Counted from the first letter of the stretch, positions 33,761-47,533 are shown. The stretch is 64,000 nt of DNA from Channa striata (GCA_033026295.1 CM065169.1:6086932-6150931); one strand, 5' to 3'. The notes: generated from the sequence alone by a model not told the origin. A program made the numbers and translations.

Positions 33761-34000
33761 CTGCACCAAAGTCAAACAAAACTGTGTCTGCCTTCTTATT
33801 TAGCCTAAATCCACTCAGCAGAACATATAAATATGGTTGTGGGATGTTTCCTTAAAAGACAGTAAATGCATGTAATTCAAGGATCCTTTTATGCTCATAA
33901 TCGCCTTTTCTCAGCGAAAAATGCTGTTTGAAGCCAAGCTTGTATTGAACAATTTCTGCACCAAACTCAAATAAAACTGTGTCTGCCTTCTTATTTAGCG
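33761..34000 (+). repeat. Array segment with last type C monomer
   Basis: Resembles 28050-28175: CTCAAACAAAACTG-like sequence, CATATAAATATGG and CAAGGATCC (a BamHI site). This is the last CATATAAATATGG monomer I saw in the window. Confidence 0.7.
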
Positions 34001-35670
34001 TAAATCCACTCAGGAGAGACTGAAAATAAGCTTGTGGGATGTTCAAGCATGTTTCCTTAAAGGACAGTAAATGCATGTAATTCAAGCATATTTTTATGCT
34101 CGCAACGCTTTTCTCAGCGAGAAAATGTTGTATTGAAGCCAAGCCAAGCTTGTATTGAACAATTTCTGCACCAAACTCAAATAAAACTGTGTCTGCCTTC
34201 TTATTTAGCCTAAATCCAGTCAACAGAACATTAAAAAAAGCTTGTGGGATGTTTCCTTAAAAGACAGCCAATGCATGTTAATCAAGCATCCTCTTGTGCT
34301 TTAATCGCTTTTCTCAGCGAGAAAATGCTGTTTTGAAGCCAAGCTTGTATTGAACAATTTCTGCACCAAACTCAAATAAAACTGTGTCTGCCTTCTTATT
34401 TAGCCTAAATCCAGTCAGCAGGACATAAAAACAAGCTTGTGGATGTTTCCTGAAAGGACAGCAAATGCATGTAAATCAAGCATCCTCTTGTGCTTTCGCA
34501 ATCGCCTTTTCTCAGCGAGAAAATGCTGTTTTGAAGCCAAGCTTGTATTGAACAATTTCTGCACCAAACTCAAATAAAACTGTGTCTGCCTTCTTATTTA
34601 GCCTAAATCCAGTCAGCAGAACATAAAAACAAGCTTGTGGGATGTTTCCTTAAAAGACAGTAAATGCATGTAATTCAAGCATCCTTTTATGCTCGAATGG
34701 CCTTTTCTCAGCGAGAAAATGCTGTTTTGAAGCCAAGCTTGTATTGAACAATTTCTTCACCAAACTCAAATAAAACTGTGTCTGCCTGCTTATTTAGCCT
34801 AAATCCAGTCAGCAGAACATAAAAACAAGCTTGTGGGATGTTTCCTTAAAAGACAGCAAATGCATGTAATTCAAGCATCCTTTTATGCTCAGAATGGCCT
34901 TTTCTCAGCGAGAAAATGCTGTTTTGAAGCCAAGCTTGTATTGAACAATTTCTTCACCAAAGTCAAATAAAACTGTGTCTGCCTTCTTATTTAGCCTAAA
35001 TCCAGTCAGCAGAACATAAAAACAAGGTTGTGGGATGTTTCCTTAAAAGACAGTAAATGCATGTAATTCAAGCATCCTTTTATGCTCGCAATGGCCTTTT
35101 CTCAGCAAGAAAATGCTGTTTTGAAGCCAAGCTTGTATTGAACAATTTCTGCACCAAACTCAATTAAAACTGTGTCTGCCTTCTTATTTAGCGTAAATCC
35201 ACTCAGGAGAGACTTAAAATAAACTTGTGGGATGTTTCCTTAAAAGACAGTAAATGCATGTAATTCAAGCATCCTTTTATGCTCGCAATCGCCTTTTGTC
35301 AGCGAGAAAATGCTGTTTTGAAGCCAAGCTTGTATTGAACAATTTCTGCACCAAACTCAAATAAAACTGTGTCTGCCTTCTTATTTAGCCTAAATCCACT
35401 CAGGAGAGACTGAAAATAAGCTTGTGGGATGTTTCCTTAAAGACAGTAAATGCATGTAATTCATGCATCCTTTTATGCTCATAATCGCCTTTTCTCAGCG
35501 AGAAAATGCTGTTTTGAAGCCAAGCTTGTATTGAAAAATTTCTGCACAAAACTCAAATAAAACTGTGTCTGCCTTCTTATTTAGCCTAAATCCACTCAGG
35601 AGAGACTGAAAATAAGCTTGTGGGATGTTTCCTTAAAAGACAGTAAATGCATGTAATTCAAGCATCCTTT
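34001..35670 (+). repeat. Higher-order block D, copy 2 (shortened)
   Basis: Carries the TGTTCAAGCATG insertion (34040, offset 3549 from copy 1) and the AAGCCAAGCC duplication, then follows the block D order. It lacks about two monomers after the GCCTGCTTATTTAG unit and diverges at about 35670, before AATCGACTTTTC. Confidence 0.8.
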
Positions 35671-35829
35671 TATGTTCAGAATCGCCTTTTCTCAGCGAGA
35701 AAATGCTGTTTTGAAGCCAAGCTTGTATTGAACAATTTCTGCACCAAAGTCAAATAAAACTGTGTCTGCCTTCTTATTTAGCCTAAATCCAGTCAGCAGA
35801 ACATAAAAACAAGCTTGTGGGATGTTTCC

Positions 35830-36263
35830 TTAAAAGACAGTAAATGCATGTAATTCAAGCATCCTTTTATGCTCATAATCGCCTTTTCTCAGCGAGAAAA
35901 TGCTGTTTTGAAGCCAAGATTGTATTGAACAATTTCTGCACCAAAGTCAAATAAAACTGTGTCTGCCTTCTTATTTAGCCTAAATCCACTCAGGAGAGAC
36001 TGAAAATAAGCTTGTGGGATGTTTCCTTAAAATACAGTAAATGCATGTAATTCAAGCATCCTTTTATGCTCAAATCGCCTTTTCTCAGCGAGAAAATGCT
36101 GTTTTGAAGCCAAGCTTGTATTGAACAATTTCTGCACCAAAGTTAAATAAAACTGTGTCTGCCTTCTTATTTAGCCTAAATCCGCTCAGGAGAGACTGAA
36201 AATAAGCTTGTGGGATGTTTCCTTAAAAGAAAGTAAATGCATGTAATTCAAGCATCCTTTTAT
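35830..36263 (+). repeat. Short segment copied from the 26.8-kb region
   Basis: AAGATTG, AAAATACAG and CAAAGTTAAATAAAACTG occur in the same order as at 26760-27180, offset about 9068 bp. It ends at an out-of-register junction into block D copy 3. Confidence 0.65.
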
Positions 36264-39200
36264 GCATGTTTCCTTAAAGGACAGTAAATGCATGTAATTC
36301 AAGCATATTTTTATGCTCAAATCGCTTTTCTCAGCGAGAAAATGTTGTATTGAAGCCAAGCCAAGCTTGTATTGAACAATTTCTGCACCAAACTCAAATA
36401 AAACTGTGTCTGCCTTCTTATTTAGCCTAAATCCAGTCAACAGAACATTAAAAAAAGCTTGTGGGATGTTTCCTTAAAAGACAGCCAATGCATGTTAATC
36501 AAGCATCCTCTTGTGCTCGCAATCGCCTTTTCTCAGCGAGAAAATGCTGTTTTGAAGCCAAGCTTGTATTGAACAATTTCTGCACCAAACTCAAATAAAA
36601 CTGTGTCTGCCTTCTTATTTAGCCTAAATCCAGTCAGCAGGACATAAAAACAAGCTTGTGGGATGTTTCCTGAAAGGACAGCAAATGCATGTAAATCAAG
36701 CATCCTCTTGTGCTATCTAATCGCCTTTTCTCAGCGAGAAAATGCTGTTTTGAAGCCAAGCTTGTATTGAACAATTTCTGCACCAAACTCAAATAAAACT
36801 GTGTCTGCCTTCTTAATTAGCCTAAATCCAGTCAGCAGAACATAAAAACAAGCTTGTGGGATGTTTCCTTAAAAGACAGTAAATGCATGTAATTCAAGCA
36901 TCCTTTTATGCTCATAATGGCCTTTTCTCAGCGAGAAAATGCTGTTTTGAAGCCAAGCTTGTATTGAACAATTTCTTCACCAAACTCAAATAAAACTGTG
37001 TCTGCCTGCTTATTTAGCCTAAATCCAGTCAGCAGAACATAAAAACAAGCTTGTGGGATGTTTCCTTAAAAGACAGCAAATGCATGTAAATCAAGCATCC
37101 TCTTGTGCTCGCACTCGCCTTTTCTCAGCGAGAAAATGCTGTTTTGAAGCCAAGCTTGTATTGAACAATTTCTGCACCAAACTCAAATAAAACTGTGTCT
37201 GCCTTCTTATTTAGCCTAAATCCAGTCAGCAGAACATAAAAACAAGCTTGTGGGATGTTTCCTTAAAAGACAGTAAATGCATGTAATTCAAGCATCCTTT
37301 TATGCTCGCAATGGCCTTTTCTCAGCGAGAAAATGCTGTTTTGAAGCCAAGCTTGTATTGAACAATTTCTTCACCAAAGTCAAATAAAACTGTGTCTGCC
37401 TTCTTATTTAGCCTAAATCCAGTCAGCAGAACATAAAAACAAGGTTGTGGGATGTTTCCTTAAAGACAGTAAATGCATGTAATTCAAGCATCCTTTTATG
37501 CTCGCAATGGCCTTTTCTCAGCAAGAAAATGCTGTTTTGAAGCCAAGCTTGTATTGAACAATTTCTGCACCAAACTCAATTAAAACTGTGTCTGCCTTCT
37601 TATTTAGCGTAAATCCACTCAGGAGAGACTTAAAATAAACTTGTGGGATGTTTCCTTAAAAGACAGTAAATGCATGTAATTCAAGCATCCTTTTATGCTC
37701 GCAATCGCCTTTTGTCAGCGAGAAAATGCTGTTTTGAAGCCAAGCTTGTATTGAACAATTTCTGCACCAAACTCAAATAAAACTGTGTCTGCCTTCTTAT
37801 TTAGCCTAAATCCACTCAGGAGAGACTGAAAATAAGCTTGTGGGATGTTTCCTTAAAAGACAGTAAATGCATGTAATTCATGCATCCTTTTATGCTCGCA
37901 ATCGCCTTTTCTCAGCGAGAAAATGCTGTTTTGAAGCCAAGCTTGTATTGAAAAATTTCTGCACAAAACTCAAATAAAACTGTGTCTGCCTTCTTATTTA
38001 GCCTAAATCCACTCAGGAGAGACTGAAAATAAGCTTGTGGGATGTTTCCTTAAAAGACAGTAAATGCATGTAATTCAAGCATCCTTTTATGCCCGCAATC
38101 GACTTTTCTCAGCGAGAAAATGCTGTCTTAAAGCCAAGCTTGTATTGAACAATTTCTGCACCAAAGTCAAATAAAACTGTGTCTGCCTTCTTATTTAGCC
38201 TAAATCCACTCAGCAGAACATAAAAACAAGCTTGTGGGATGTTTCCTTAAAAGTCAGTAAATGCATGTAATTTAACCATACTTTTATGCTTTGCAATCGC
38301 CTTTTCTCAGCGAGAAAATGCTGTTTAAAGCCAAGCTTGTATTGAACAATTTCTGCACCAAAGTCAAATAAAACTGTGTCTGCCTTCTTATTTAGCCTAA
38401 ATCCAGTCAGCAGAACATAAAAACAAGCTTGTGGGATGTTTCCTTAAAAGACAGTAAATGCATGTAATTGAAACATCCTTTTATGCTCGCAATCGCCTTT
38501 TCTCAGCGAGAAAATGCTGTTTTGAAGCAGTGCTTGTATTGAAAAATTTCTGCACCAAACTCAAATAAAACTGTGTCTGCCTTCTTATTTAGCCTAAATC
38601 CAGTCAGCAGAACATAAAAACAAGCTTGTGGGATGTTTCCTTAAAAGACAGTAAATGCATGTAATTGAAGCATCCTTTTATGCTCGCAATCGCCTTTTCT
38701 CAGCGAGAAAATGTTGTATTGAAGCCAAGCTTGTATTGAACAATTTCTGCACCAAAGTCAAATAAAACTGTGTCTGCCTTCTTATTTAGCCTAAATCCAG
38801 TCAGGAGAGACTGAAAATAAGCTTGTGGGATGTTTCCTTAAAAGACAGTAAATGCATGTAATTCAAGCATCCTTTTATGCTCGCAATGGCCTTTTCTCAG
38901 CGAGAAAATGCTGTTTTGAAGCCAAGCTTGTATTGAACAATTTGGCACCAAAGTCAAATAAAACTGTGTCTGCCTTCTTATTTAGCCTAAATCCAGTCAG
39001 CAGAACATAAAAAAAGCGTGTGGGATGTTTCCTTAAAAGACAGTAAATGCATGTAATTGAAGCATCCTTTTATGCTCGCAATCGCCTTTTCTCAGCGAGA
39101 AATGCTGTATTGAAGCCAAGCTTGTATTGAACAATTTCTGCACCAAACTCAAATAAAACTGTGTCTGCCTTCTTATTTAGCCTAAATCCAGTCAGCAGAA

Positions 39201-39530
39201 CACAAAAACAAGCTTGTGGGATGTTTCCTTAAAAGACAGTAAATGCATGTAAATCAAGCATCCTTTTATGCTTTAAATCGCCTTTTCTCAGCGAGAAAAT
39301 GCTGTTTTGAAGAAAAGCTTGTATTGAACAATTTCTGGACCAAAGTCAAATAAAACTGTGTCTGCCTTCTTATTTAGCCTAAATCCACCCAGGAGAGACT
39401 GAAAATAAGCTTGTGGGATGTTTCCTTAAAAGACAGTGAATGCATGTAATTGAAGCATCCTTTTATGCTCATAATCGCCTTTTCTCAGCGAGAAAATGCT
39501 GTTTTGAAGCCAAGCTTGTATTGAACAATT
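36264..39530 (+). repeat. Higher-order block D, copy 3
   Basis: Begins at an out-of-register junction: AAGCATCCTTTTATGCATG passes directly into TTTCCTTAAAGGACAG, so about 50-60 bp of the monomer end is duplicated. From there it matches copy 1 (offset 5766) through ATTTGGCACCAAAGTC near 38940 and CTGGACCAAAG near 39335. It overlaps the start of unit E. Confidence 0.8.
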
Positions 39531-41600
39531 TCTGCACCAAACTCAAATAAAACTGTGTCTGCCTTCTTATTTAGCGTAAATCCACTCAGGAAAGACTGAA
39601 AATAAACTTGTGGGATGTTTCCTTAAAAGACAGTAAATGCATGTAATTCAAGCATCCTTTTATGCTCATAATCGCCTTTTCTCAGCGAGAAAATGCTGTT
39701 TTGAAGAGAAGCTTGTATTGAACAATTTCTGGACCAAACTCAAATAAAACTGTGTCTGCCTTCTTATTTAGCCTAAATCCACCCAGGAGAGACTGAAAAT
39801 AAGCTTGTGGGATGTTTCCTTAAAAGACAGTAAATGCATGTAATTGAAGCATCCTTTTATTCTACTAATCGCCTTTTCTCAGCGAGAAAATGCTGTTTTG
39901 AAGCCAAGCTTGTATTGAACAATTTCTGCACCAAACTCAAATAAAACTGTGTCTGCCTTCTTATTTAGCGTAAATCCACTCAGGAGAGACTGAAAATAAA
40001 CGTGTGGGATGTTTCCTTAAAAGACAGTAAATGCATGTAATTCAAGCATCCTTTTATGCTCAGAATCGCCTTTTCTCAGCGAGAAAATGCTGTTTTGAAG
40101 CCAAGCTTGTATTGACCAATTTCTGCACCAAACTCAAATAAAACTGTGTCTGCCTTCTTATTTAGCCTAAATCCACTCAGGAGAGACTGAAAATAAGCTT
40201 GTGGGATGGTTCCTTAAAAGACGGTAAATGCATGTAATTCAAGCATCCTTTTTTGCTCGCAATGGCCTTTTCTAAGCGAGAAAATGCTGTTTTGAAGCCA
40301 AGCTTGTATTGAACAATTTCTGCACCAAACTCAAATAAAACTGTGTCTGCCTTCTTATTTAGCCTAAATCCAGTCAGCAGAACATAAAAACAAGCTTGTG
40401 GGATGTTTCCTTAAAAGACAGTAAATGCATGTAATTCAAGCATCATTTTATGCTCATAATCGCCTTTTCTCAGCGAAAAATGCTGTTTTGAGGCCAAGCT
40501 TGTATTGAACAATTTCTGCACCAAACTCAAATAAAACTGTGTCTGCCGTCTTATTTAGCCTAAATCCAGTCAGCAGAACATAAAAACAAGCTTGTGGGAT
40601 GTTTCCTTAAAAGACAGTAAATGCATGTAATTCAAGCATCATTTTATGCTCGCAATCGCCTTTTCTCAGCGAGAAAATGTTGTTTTGAAGCCAAGCTTGT
40701 ATTGAACAATTTCTGCACAAACTCAAATAAAACTGTGTCTGCCTTCTTATTTAGCGTAAATCCACTCAGGAGAGACTGAAAACAAGCTTGTGGGATTTTT
40801 CCTTAAAAGACAGTAAATGCATGTAAATCAAGCATCCTTTATGCTCGCAATCGCTTTTTCTCAGCGAGAAAATGCAGTTTTGAAGAAAAGCTTGTATTGA
40901 ACAATTTCTGCACCAAACTCAAATAAAACTGTGTCTGCCTTCTTATTTAGCCTAAATCCAGTCAGCAGAACATAAAAACAAGCTTGTGGGATGTTTCCTT
41001 AAAAGACAGTAAATGCATGTAATTCAAGCATCCTTTTTGCTTTCGCAATCGCCTTTTCTCAGCGAGAAAATGCAGTTTTGAAAAAAGCTTGTATTGAACA
41101 ATTTCTGCACCAAACTCAAATAAAACTGTGTCTGCCTTCTTATTTAACCTAAATCCACTCAGGAGAGACTAAAAATAAGCTTGTGGAATGTTTCTTTAAA
41201 AGACAGTAAATGCATGTAATTGAAGCATCCTTTTATGCTTGCAATCGCTTTTCTCAGCGAGAAAATGCAGTTTTGAAAGCCAAGCTTGTATTGAACAATT
41301 TCTGCACCAAAGTCAAATAAAACTGTGTCTGCCTTCTTATTTAGCCTAAATCCACTCAGAAGAGACTGAAAATAAGCTTGTGGAATGTTTCCTTAAAAGA
41401 CAGTAAATGCATGTAATTCAAGCATCCTTTTATGCTTGCAATCGCTTTTCTCAGCGAGAAAATGTTGTTTTGAGGCCAAGCTTGTATTGAACAATTTCTG
41501 CACCAAACTCAAATAAAACTGTGTCTGCCTTCTTATTTAGCCTAAATCCAGTCAGCAGAACATAAAAACAAGCTTGTGGGATGTTTCCTTAAAAGACAGT
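39240..41600 (+). repeat. Unit E+F, copy 1 (2.36 kb, about 12 monomers)
   Basis: Markers in order: CTGGACCAAAG (39335), GACAGTGAATGC, TAAACGTGTGGG, TTGACCAATTTC, AAGACGGTAAATG, TTTTCTAAGCG, CATCATTTTATG (about 40440), TTGAGGCCAAG, CTGCCGTCTTATTTAG, GGGATTTTTCC, TGAAAAAAGC and TTGTGGAATG. The TGCAGTTTTGAAGAAAAG and GTGGAATG variants that dominate the right side become frequent here. Confidence 0.8.
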
Positions 41601-44560
41601 AAATGCATGTAAATCAAGCATCCTTTTATGTTTCGCAAATCGCCTTTTCTCAGCGAGAAAATGCTGTTTTGAAGAAAAGCTTGTATTGAACAATTTCTGG
41701 ACCAAAGTCAAATAAAACTGTGTCTGCCTTCTTATTTAGCCTAAATCCACCCAGGAGAGACTGAAAATAAGCTTGTGGGATGTTTCCTTAAAAGACAGTG
41801 AATGCATGTAATTGAAGCATCCTTTTATGCTCGCAATCGCCTTTTCTCAGCGAGAAAATGCTGTTTTGAAGCCAAGCTTGTATTGAACAATTTCTGCACC
41901 AAACTCAAATAAAACTGTGTCTGCCTTCTTATTTAGCGTAAATCCACTCAGGAAAGACTGAAAATAAACTTGTGGGATGTTTCCTTAAAAGACAGTAAAT
42001 GCATGTAATTCAAGCATCCTTTTATGCTCGCAATCGCCTTTTCTCAGCGAGAAAATGCTGTTTTGAAGAGAAGCTTGTATTGAACAATTTCTGGACCAAA
42101 CTCAAATAAAACTGTGTCTGCCTTCTTATTTAGCCTAAATCCACCCAGGAGAGACTGAAAATAAGCTTGTGGGATGTTTCCTTAAAAGACAGTAAATGCA
42201 TGTAATTGAAGCATCCTTTTATTCTCGCAATCGCCTTTTCTCAGCTAGAAAATGCTGTTTTGAAGCCAAGCTTGTATTGAACAATTTCTGCACGAAACTC
42301 AAATAAAACTGTGTCTGCCTTCTTATTTAGCGTAAATCCACTCAGGAGAGGCTGAAAATAAACGTGTGGGATGTTTCCTTAAAAGACAGTAAATGCATGT
42401 AATTCAAGCATCCTTTTATGCTCGCAATCGCCTTTTCTCAGCGAGAAAATGCTGTTTTGAAGCCAAGCTTGTATTGACCAATTTCTGCACCAAACTCAAA
42501 TAAAACTGTGTCTGCCTTCTTATTTAGCCTAAATCCACTCAGGAGAGACTGAAAATAAGCTTGTGGGATGGTTCCTTAAAAGACGGTAAATGCATGTAAT
42601 TCAAGCATCCTTTTTGCTCAAATCGCCTTTTCTAAGCGAGAAAATGCTGTTTTGAAGCCAAGCTTGTATTGAACAATTTCTGCACCAAACTCAAATAAAA
42701 CTGTGTCTGCCTTCTTATTTAGCCTAAATCCAGTCAGCAGAACATAAAAACAAGCTTGTGGGATGTTTCCTTAAAAGACAGTAAATGCATGTAATTGAAG
42801 CATCCTTTTATGCTCGCAATCGCCTTTTCTCAGCGAGAAATGCTGTTTTGAAGAAAAGCTTGTATTGAACAATTTCTGCACCAAAGTCAAATAAAACTGT
42901 GTCTGCCTTCTTATTTAGCGTAAATCCACTCAGGAGAGACTGAAAATAAGCTTGTGTGATGTTTCCTTAAAAGACAGTAAATGCATGTAATTGAAGCATC
43001 CTTTTATACTCGAAATCGCCTTTTCTCAGCGAGAAAATGCAGTTTTGGAGAAAAGCTTGTATTGAACAATTTCTGCACCAAACTCAAATAAAACTGTGTC
43101 TGCCTTCTTATTTAGCCTAAATCCACTGAGAAGAGACTGAAAATAAGCTTGTGGGATGTTTCCTTAAAAGACAGTAAATGCATGTAAATCAAGCATCCTT
43201 TTATGCTCGCAATCGCCTTTTCTCAGCGAGAAAATGCAGTTTTGAAGAAAAGCTTGTATTGAACAATTTCTGCACCAAAATCAAATAAAACTGTGTCTGC
43301 CTTCTTATTTAGCCTAAATCCAGTCAGCAGAACATAAAAACAAGCTTGTGGGATGTTTCCTTAAAAGACAGTAAATGCATGTAATTCAAGCATCATTTTA
43401 TGCTCGCAATCGCCTTTTCTCAGCGAGAAAATGCTGTTTTGAGGCCAAGCTTGTATTGAACAATTTCTGCACCAAACTCAAATAAAACTGTGTCTGCCGT
43501 CTTATTTAGCCTAAATCCAGTCAGCAGAACATAAAAACAAGCTTGTGGGATGTTTCCTTAAAAGACAGTAAATGCATGTAATTCAAGCATCATTTTATGC
43601 TCATAATCGCCTTTTCTCAGCGAGAAAATGTTGTTTTGAAGCCAAGCTTGTATTGAACAATTTCTGCACAAACTCAAATAAAACTGTGTCTGCCTTCTTA
43701 TTTAGCGTAAATCCACTCAGGAGAGACTGAAAACAAGCTTGTGGGATTTTTCCTTAAAAGACAGTAAATGCATGTAAATCAAGCATCCTTTTATGCTCAT
43801 GTAATCGCCTTTTCTCAGCGAGAAAATGCAGTTTTGAAGAAAAGCTTGTATTGAACAATTTCTGCACCAAACTCAAATAAAACTGTGTCTGCCTTCTTAT
43901 TTAGCCTAAATCCAGTCAGCAGAACATAAAAACAAGCTTGTGGGATGTTTCCTTAAAAGACAGTAAATGCATGTAATTCAAGCATCCTTTTTGCTCGCAA
44001 TCGCCTTTTCTCAGCGAGAAAATGCAGTTTTGAAAAAAAGCTTGTATTGAACAATTTCTGCACCAAACTCAAATAAAACTGTGTCTGCCTTCTTATTTAA
44101 CCTAAATCCACTCAGGAGAGACTAAAAATAAGCTTGTGGAATGTTTCCTTAAAAGACAGTAAATGCATGTAATTGAAGCATCCTTTTATGCTCAGCAATC
44201 GCCTTTTCTCAGCGAGAAAATGCAGTTTTGAAGCCAAGCTTGTATTGAACAATTTCTGCACCAAAGTCAAATAAAACTGTGTCTGCCTTCTTATTTAGCC
44301 TAAATCCACTCAGAAGAGACTGAAAATAAGCTTGTGGAATGTTTCCTTAAAAGACAGTAAATGCATGTAATTCAAGCATCCTTTTATGCTTGCAATCGCC
44401 TTTCTCAGCGAGAAAATGCTGTTTTGAGGCCAAGCTTGTATTGAACAATTTCTGCACCAAACTCAAATAAAACTGTGTCTGCCTTCTTATTTAGCCTAAA
44501 TCCAGTCAGCAGAACATAAAAACAAGCTTGTGGGATGTTTCCTTAAAAGACAGAATGCAT
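41601..44560 (+). repeat. Unit E+F, copy 2 with a three-monomer insertion
   Basis: The E part matches copy 1 at an offset of 2362 bp (CTGGACC at about 41697). The F part matches at 2950 bp (CATCATTTTATG at about 43390). The difference of 588 bp is three monomers, at about 42790-43380. The copy ends near a small deletion, GACAGAATGCATG (about 44551). Confidence 0.8.
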
Positions 44561-45760
44561 GTAATTCAAGCATCCTTTTATGTTGCAATCGCCTTTTCTC
44601 AGCGAGAAAATGCAGTTTTGAAGCCAAGCTTGTATTGAACAATTTCTGCACCAAACTCAAATAAAACTTTGTCTGCCTTCTTATTTAGCGTAAATCCACT
44701 CAGGAGAGACTGAAAATAAGCTTGTGGAATGTTTCCTTAAAAGACAGTAAATGCATGTAAAATTAAAGCATCCTTTTATGCTCGCAATCGCCTTTTCTCA
44801 TCGAGAAAATGCAGTTTTGAAGCCAAGCTTGTATTGAACAATTTCTGCACCAAACTCAAATAAAACTGTGTCTGACTTCTTATTTAGCCTAAATCCACTC
44901 AGAAGAGACAGAAAATAAGCTTGTGGAATGTTTCCTTAAAAGACAGTAAATGCATGTAATTCAAGCATCCTTTATGTTTCGCAATCGCCTTTTCTCAGCG
45001 AGAAAATGCAGTTTTGAAGCGAAGCTTGTATTGAACAATTTCTGCACCAAACTCAAATAAAACTGTGTCTGCCTTCTTATTTAGCGTAAATCCACTCAGG
45101 AGAGACTGAAAATAAGCTTGTGGAATGTTTTCTTAAAAGACAGTAAATGCATGTAATTCAAGCATCCTTTTATGCTCGCAATCGCCTTTCCTCAGCGAGA
45201 AAATGCTGTTTTGAAGCCAAGCTTGTATTGAACAATTTCTGCACCAAACTCAAATAAAACTGTGTCTACCTTCTTATTTAGCCTAAATCCAGTCAGCAGA
45301 ACATAAGAACAAGCTTGTGGGATGTTTCCTTAAAAGACAGTAAATGCATGTAAAATTGAAGCATCCTTTTATGCTCGCAATCGCCTTTTCTCATCGAGAA
45401 AATGCAGTTTTGAAGCCAAGCTTGTATTGAACAATTTCTGCACCAAACTCAAATAAAACTGTGTCTCCCTTCTTATTTAGCCTAAATCCACTCAGGAAAC
45501 AATGAAAATAAGCTTGTGGAATGTTTCCTTAAAAGACAGTAAATGCATGTAATTCAAGCATCCTTTTATCCTCGCAATCGCCTTTTCTCAGCGAGAAAAT
45601 GCTGTTTTGAAGCCAAACTTGTATTGAACAATTTCTGCACCAAACTCAAATAAAACTGTGTCTACCTTCCTATTTAGCCTAAATCCACTCAGGAGACAAT
45701 GAAAATAAGCTTGTGGAATGTTTCCTTAAAAGACAGTAAATGCATGTAATTCAAGCATCC
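44561..45760 (+). repeat. Array segment, right-type monomers
   Basis: About six monomers with TGCAGTTTTG, CATCGAGAAAATG, GTGGAATG and an inserted A-rich form GTAAAATTAAAGC/GTAAAATTGAAGC. TTATCCTCGC replaces TTATGCTCGC in two copies (about 45567 and 45765). Confidence 0.7.
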
Positions 45761-46740
45761 TTTTATCCTCGCAATCGCCTTTTCTCAGCGAGAAAATGCA
45801 GTTTTGAAGAAAAGCTTGTATTGAACAATTTCTGCACCAAACTCAAATAAAACTGTGTCTGCCTTCTTATTTAGCGTACATCCACTCAGGAGAGACTGAA
45901 AATAAGCTTGTGGGATGTTTTCTTAAAAGACAGTAAATGCATGTAATTCAAGCATCCTTTTATGCTCGCAATCGCCTTTTCTCAGCGAGAAAATGCTGTT
46001 TTGAAGAAAAGCTTGTATTGAACAATTTCTGCACCAAACTCAAAAAAACTGTGTCTGCCTTCTTATTTAGCGTACATCCACTCAGGAGAGACTGAAAATA
46101 AGCTTGTGGGATGTTTCCTTAAAAGACAGTAAATGCATGTAATTCAAGCATCCTTTTATGCTCGCAATCGCCTTTCCTCAGCGAGAAAATGCTGTTTTGA
46201 AGCCAAGCTTGTATTGAACAATTTCTGCACCAAACTCAAATAAAACTGTGTCTGCCTTCTTATTTAGCCTAAATCCACTCAGCAGAACATAAAAACAAGC
46301 TTGTGGATGTTTCCTTAAAAGACAGTAAATGCATGTAATTCAAGCATCCTTTTATGCTCAGAATCGGCTTTTCTCAGCGAGAAAATGCAGTTTTGAAGCC
46401 AAGCTTGTATTGAACAATTTCTTCTCCAAAGTCAAATAAAACTGTGTCTGCCTTCTTATTTAGCCTAAATCCCCTCAGAAGAGACTGAAAATAAGCTTGT
46501 GGAATGTTTCCTTAAAAGACAGTAAATGCATGTAATTCAAGCATCCTTTTATGCTTGCAATCGCCTTTTCAGCGAAAAATGCTGTTTTGAGGCCAAGCTT
46601 GTATTGAACAATTTCTGCACCAAACTCAAATAAAACTGTGTCTGCCTTCTTATTTAGTCTAAATCCAGTCAGCAGAACATAAAAACAAGCTTGTGGGATG
46701 TTTCCTTAAAAGACAGTAAATGCATGTAATTCAAGCATCC
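45761..46740 (+). repeat. Five-monomer unit G, copy 1 (980 bp)
   Basis: TTTTATCCTCGC starts at 45761 and again at 46741. Within the unit, GCGTACATCCACTC occurs twice, followed by CAAAAAAACTG, CCTTTCCTCAGCG, AATCGGCTTTTC, TTCTTCTCCAAAG and AATCCCCTCAGAAG. Confidence 0.85.
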
Positions 46741-47533
46741 TTTTATCCTCGCAATCGCCTTTTCTCAGCGAGAAAATGCAGTTTTGAAGAAAAGCTTGTA
46801 TTGAACAATTTCTGCACCAAACTCAAATAAAACTGTGTCTGCCTTCTTATTTAGCGTACATCCACTCAGGAGAGACTGAAAATAAGCTTGTGGGATGTTT
46901 TCTTAAAAGACAGTAAATGCATGTAATTCAAGCATCCTTTTATGCTCAGAATCGCCTTTTCTCAGCGAGAAAATGCTGTTTTGAAGAAAAGCTTGTATTG
47001 AAAAATTTCTGCACCAAACTCAAAAAAACTGTGTCTGCCTTCTTATTTAGCGTACATCCACTCAGGAGAGACTGAAAATAAGCTTGTGGGATGTTTCCTT
47101 AAAAGACAGTAAATGCATGTAATTCAAGCATCCTTTTATGCTCGCAATCGCCTTTCCTCAGCGAGAAAATGCTGTTTTGAAGCCAAGCTTGTATTGAACA
47201 ATTTCTGCACCAAACTCAAATAAAACTGTGTCTGCCTTCTTATTTAGCCTAAATCCACTCAGCAGAACATAAAAACAAGCTTGTGGGATGTTTCCTTAAA
47301 AGACAGTAAATGCATGTAATTCAAGCATCCTTTTATGCTCAGAATCGGCTTTTCTCAGCGAGAAAATGCAGTTTTGAAGCCAAGCTTGTATTGAACAATT
47401 TCTTCTCCAAAGTCAAATAAAACTGTGTCTGCCTTCTTATTTAGCCTAAATCCCCTCAGAAGAGACTGAAAATAAGCTTGTGGAATGTTTCCTTAAAAGA
47501 CAGTAAATGCATGTAATTCAAGCATCCTTTTAT
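46741..47533 (+). repeat. Five-monomer unit G, copy 2 (partial)
   Basis: Repeats unit G markers in the same order at an offset of 980 bp for about 790 bp (four monomers), then diverges at the core near 47534 (CTCACTAATCG). The copies are nearly identical, so the duplication is recent. Confidence 0.85.
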
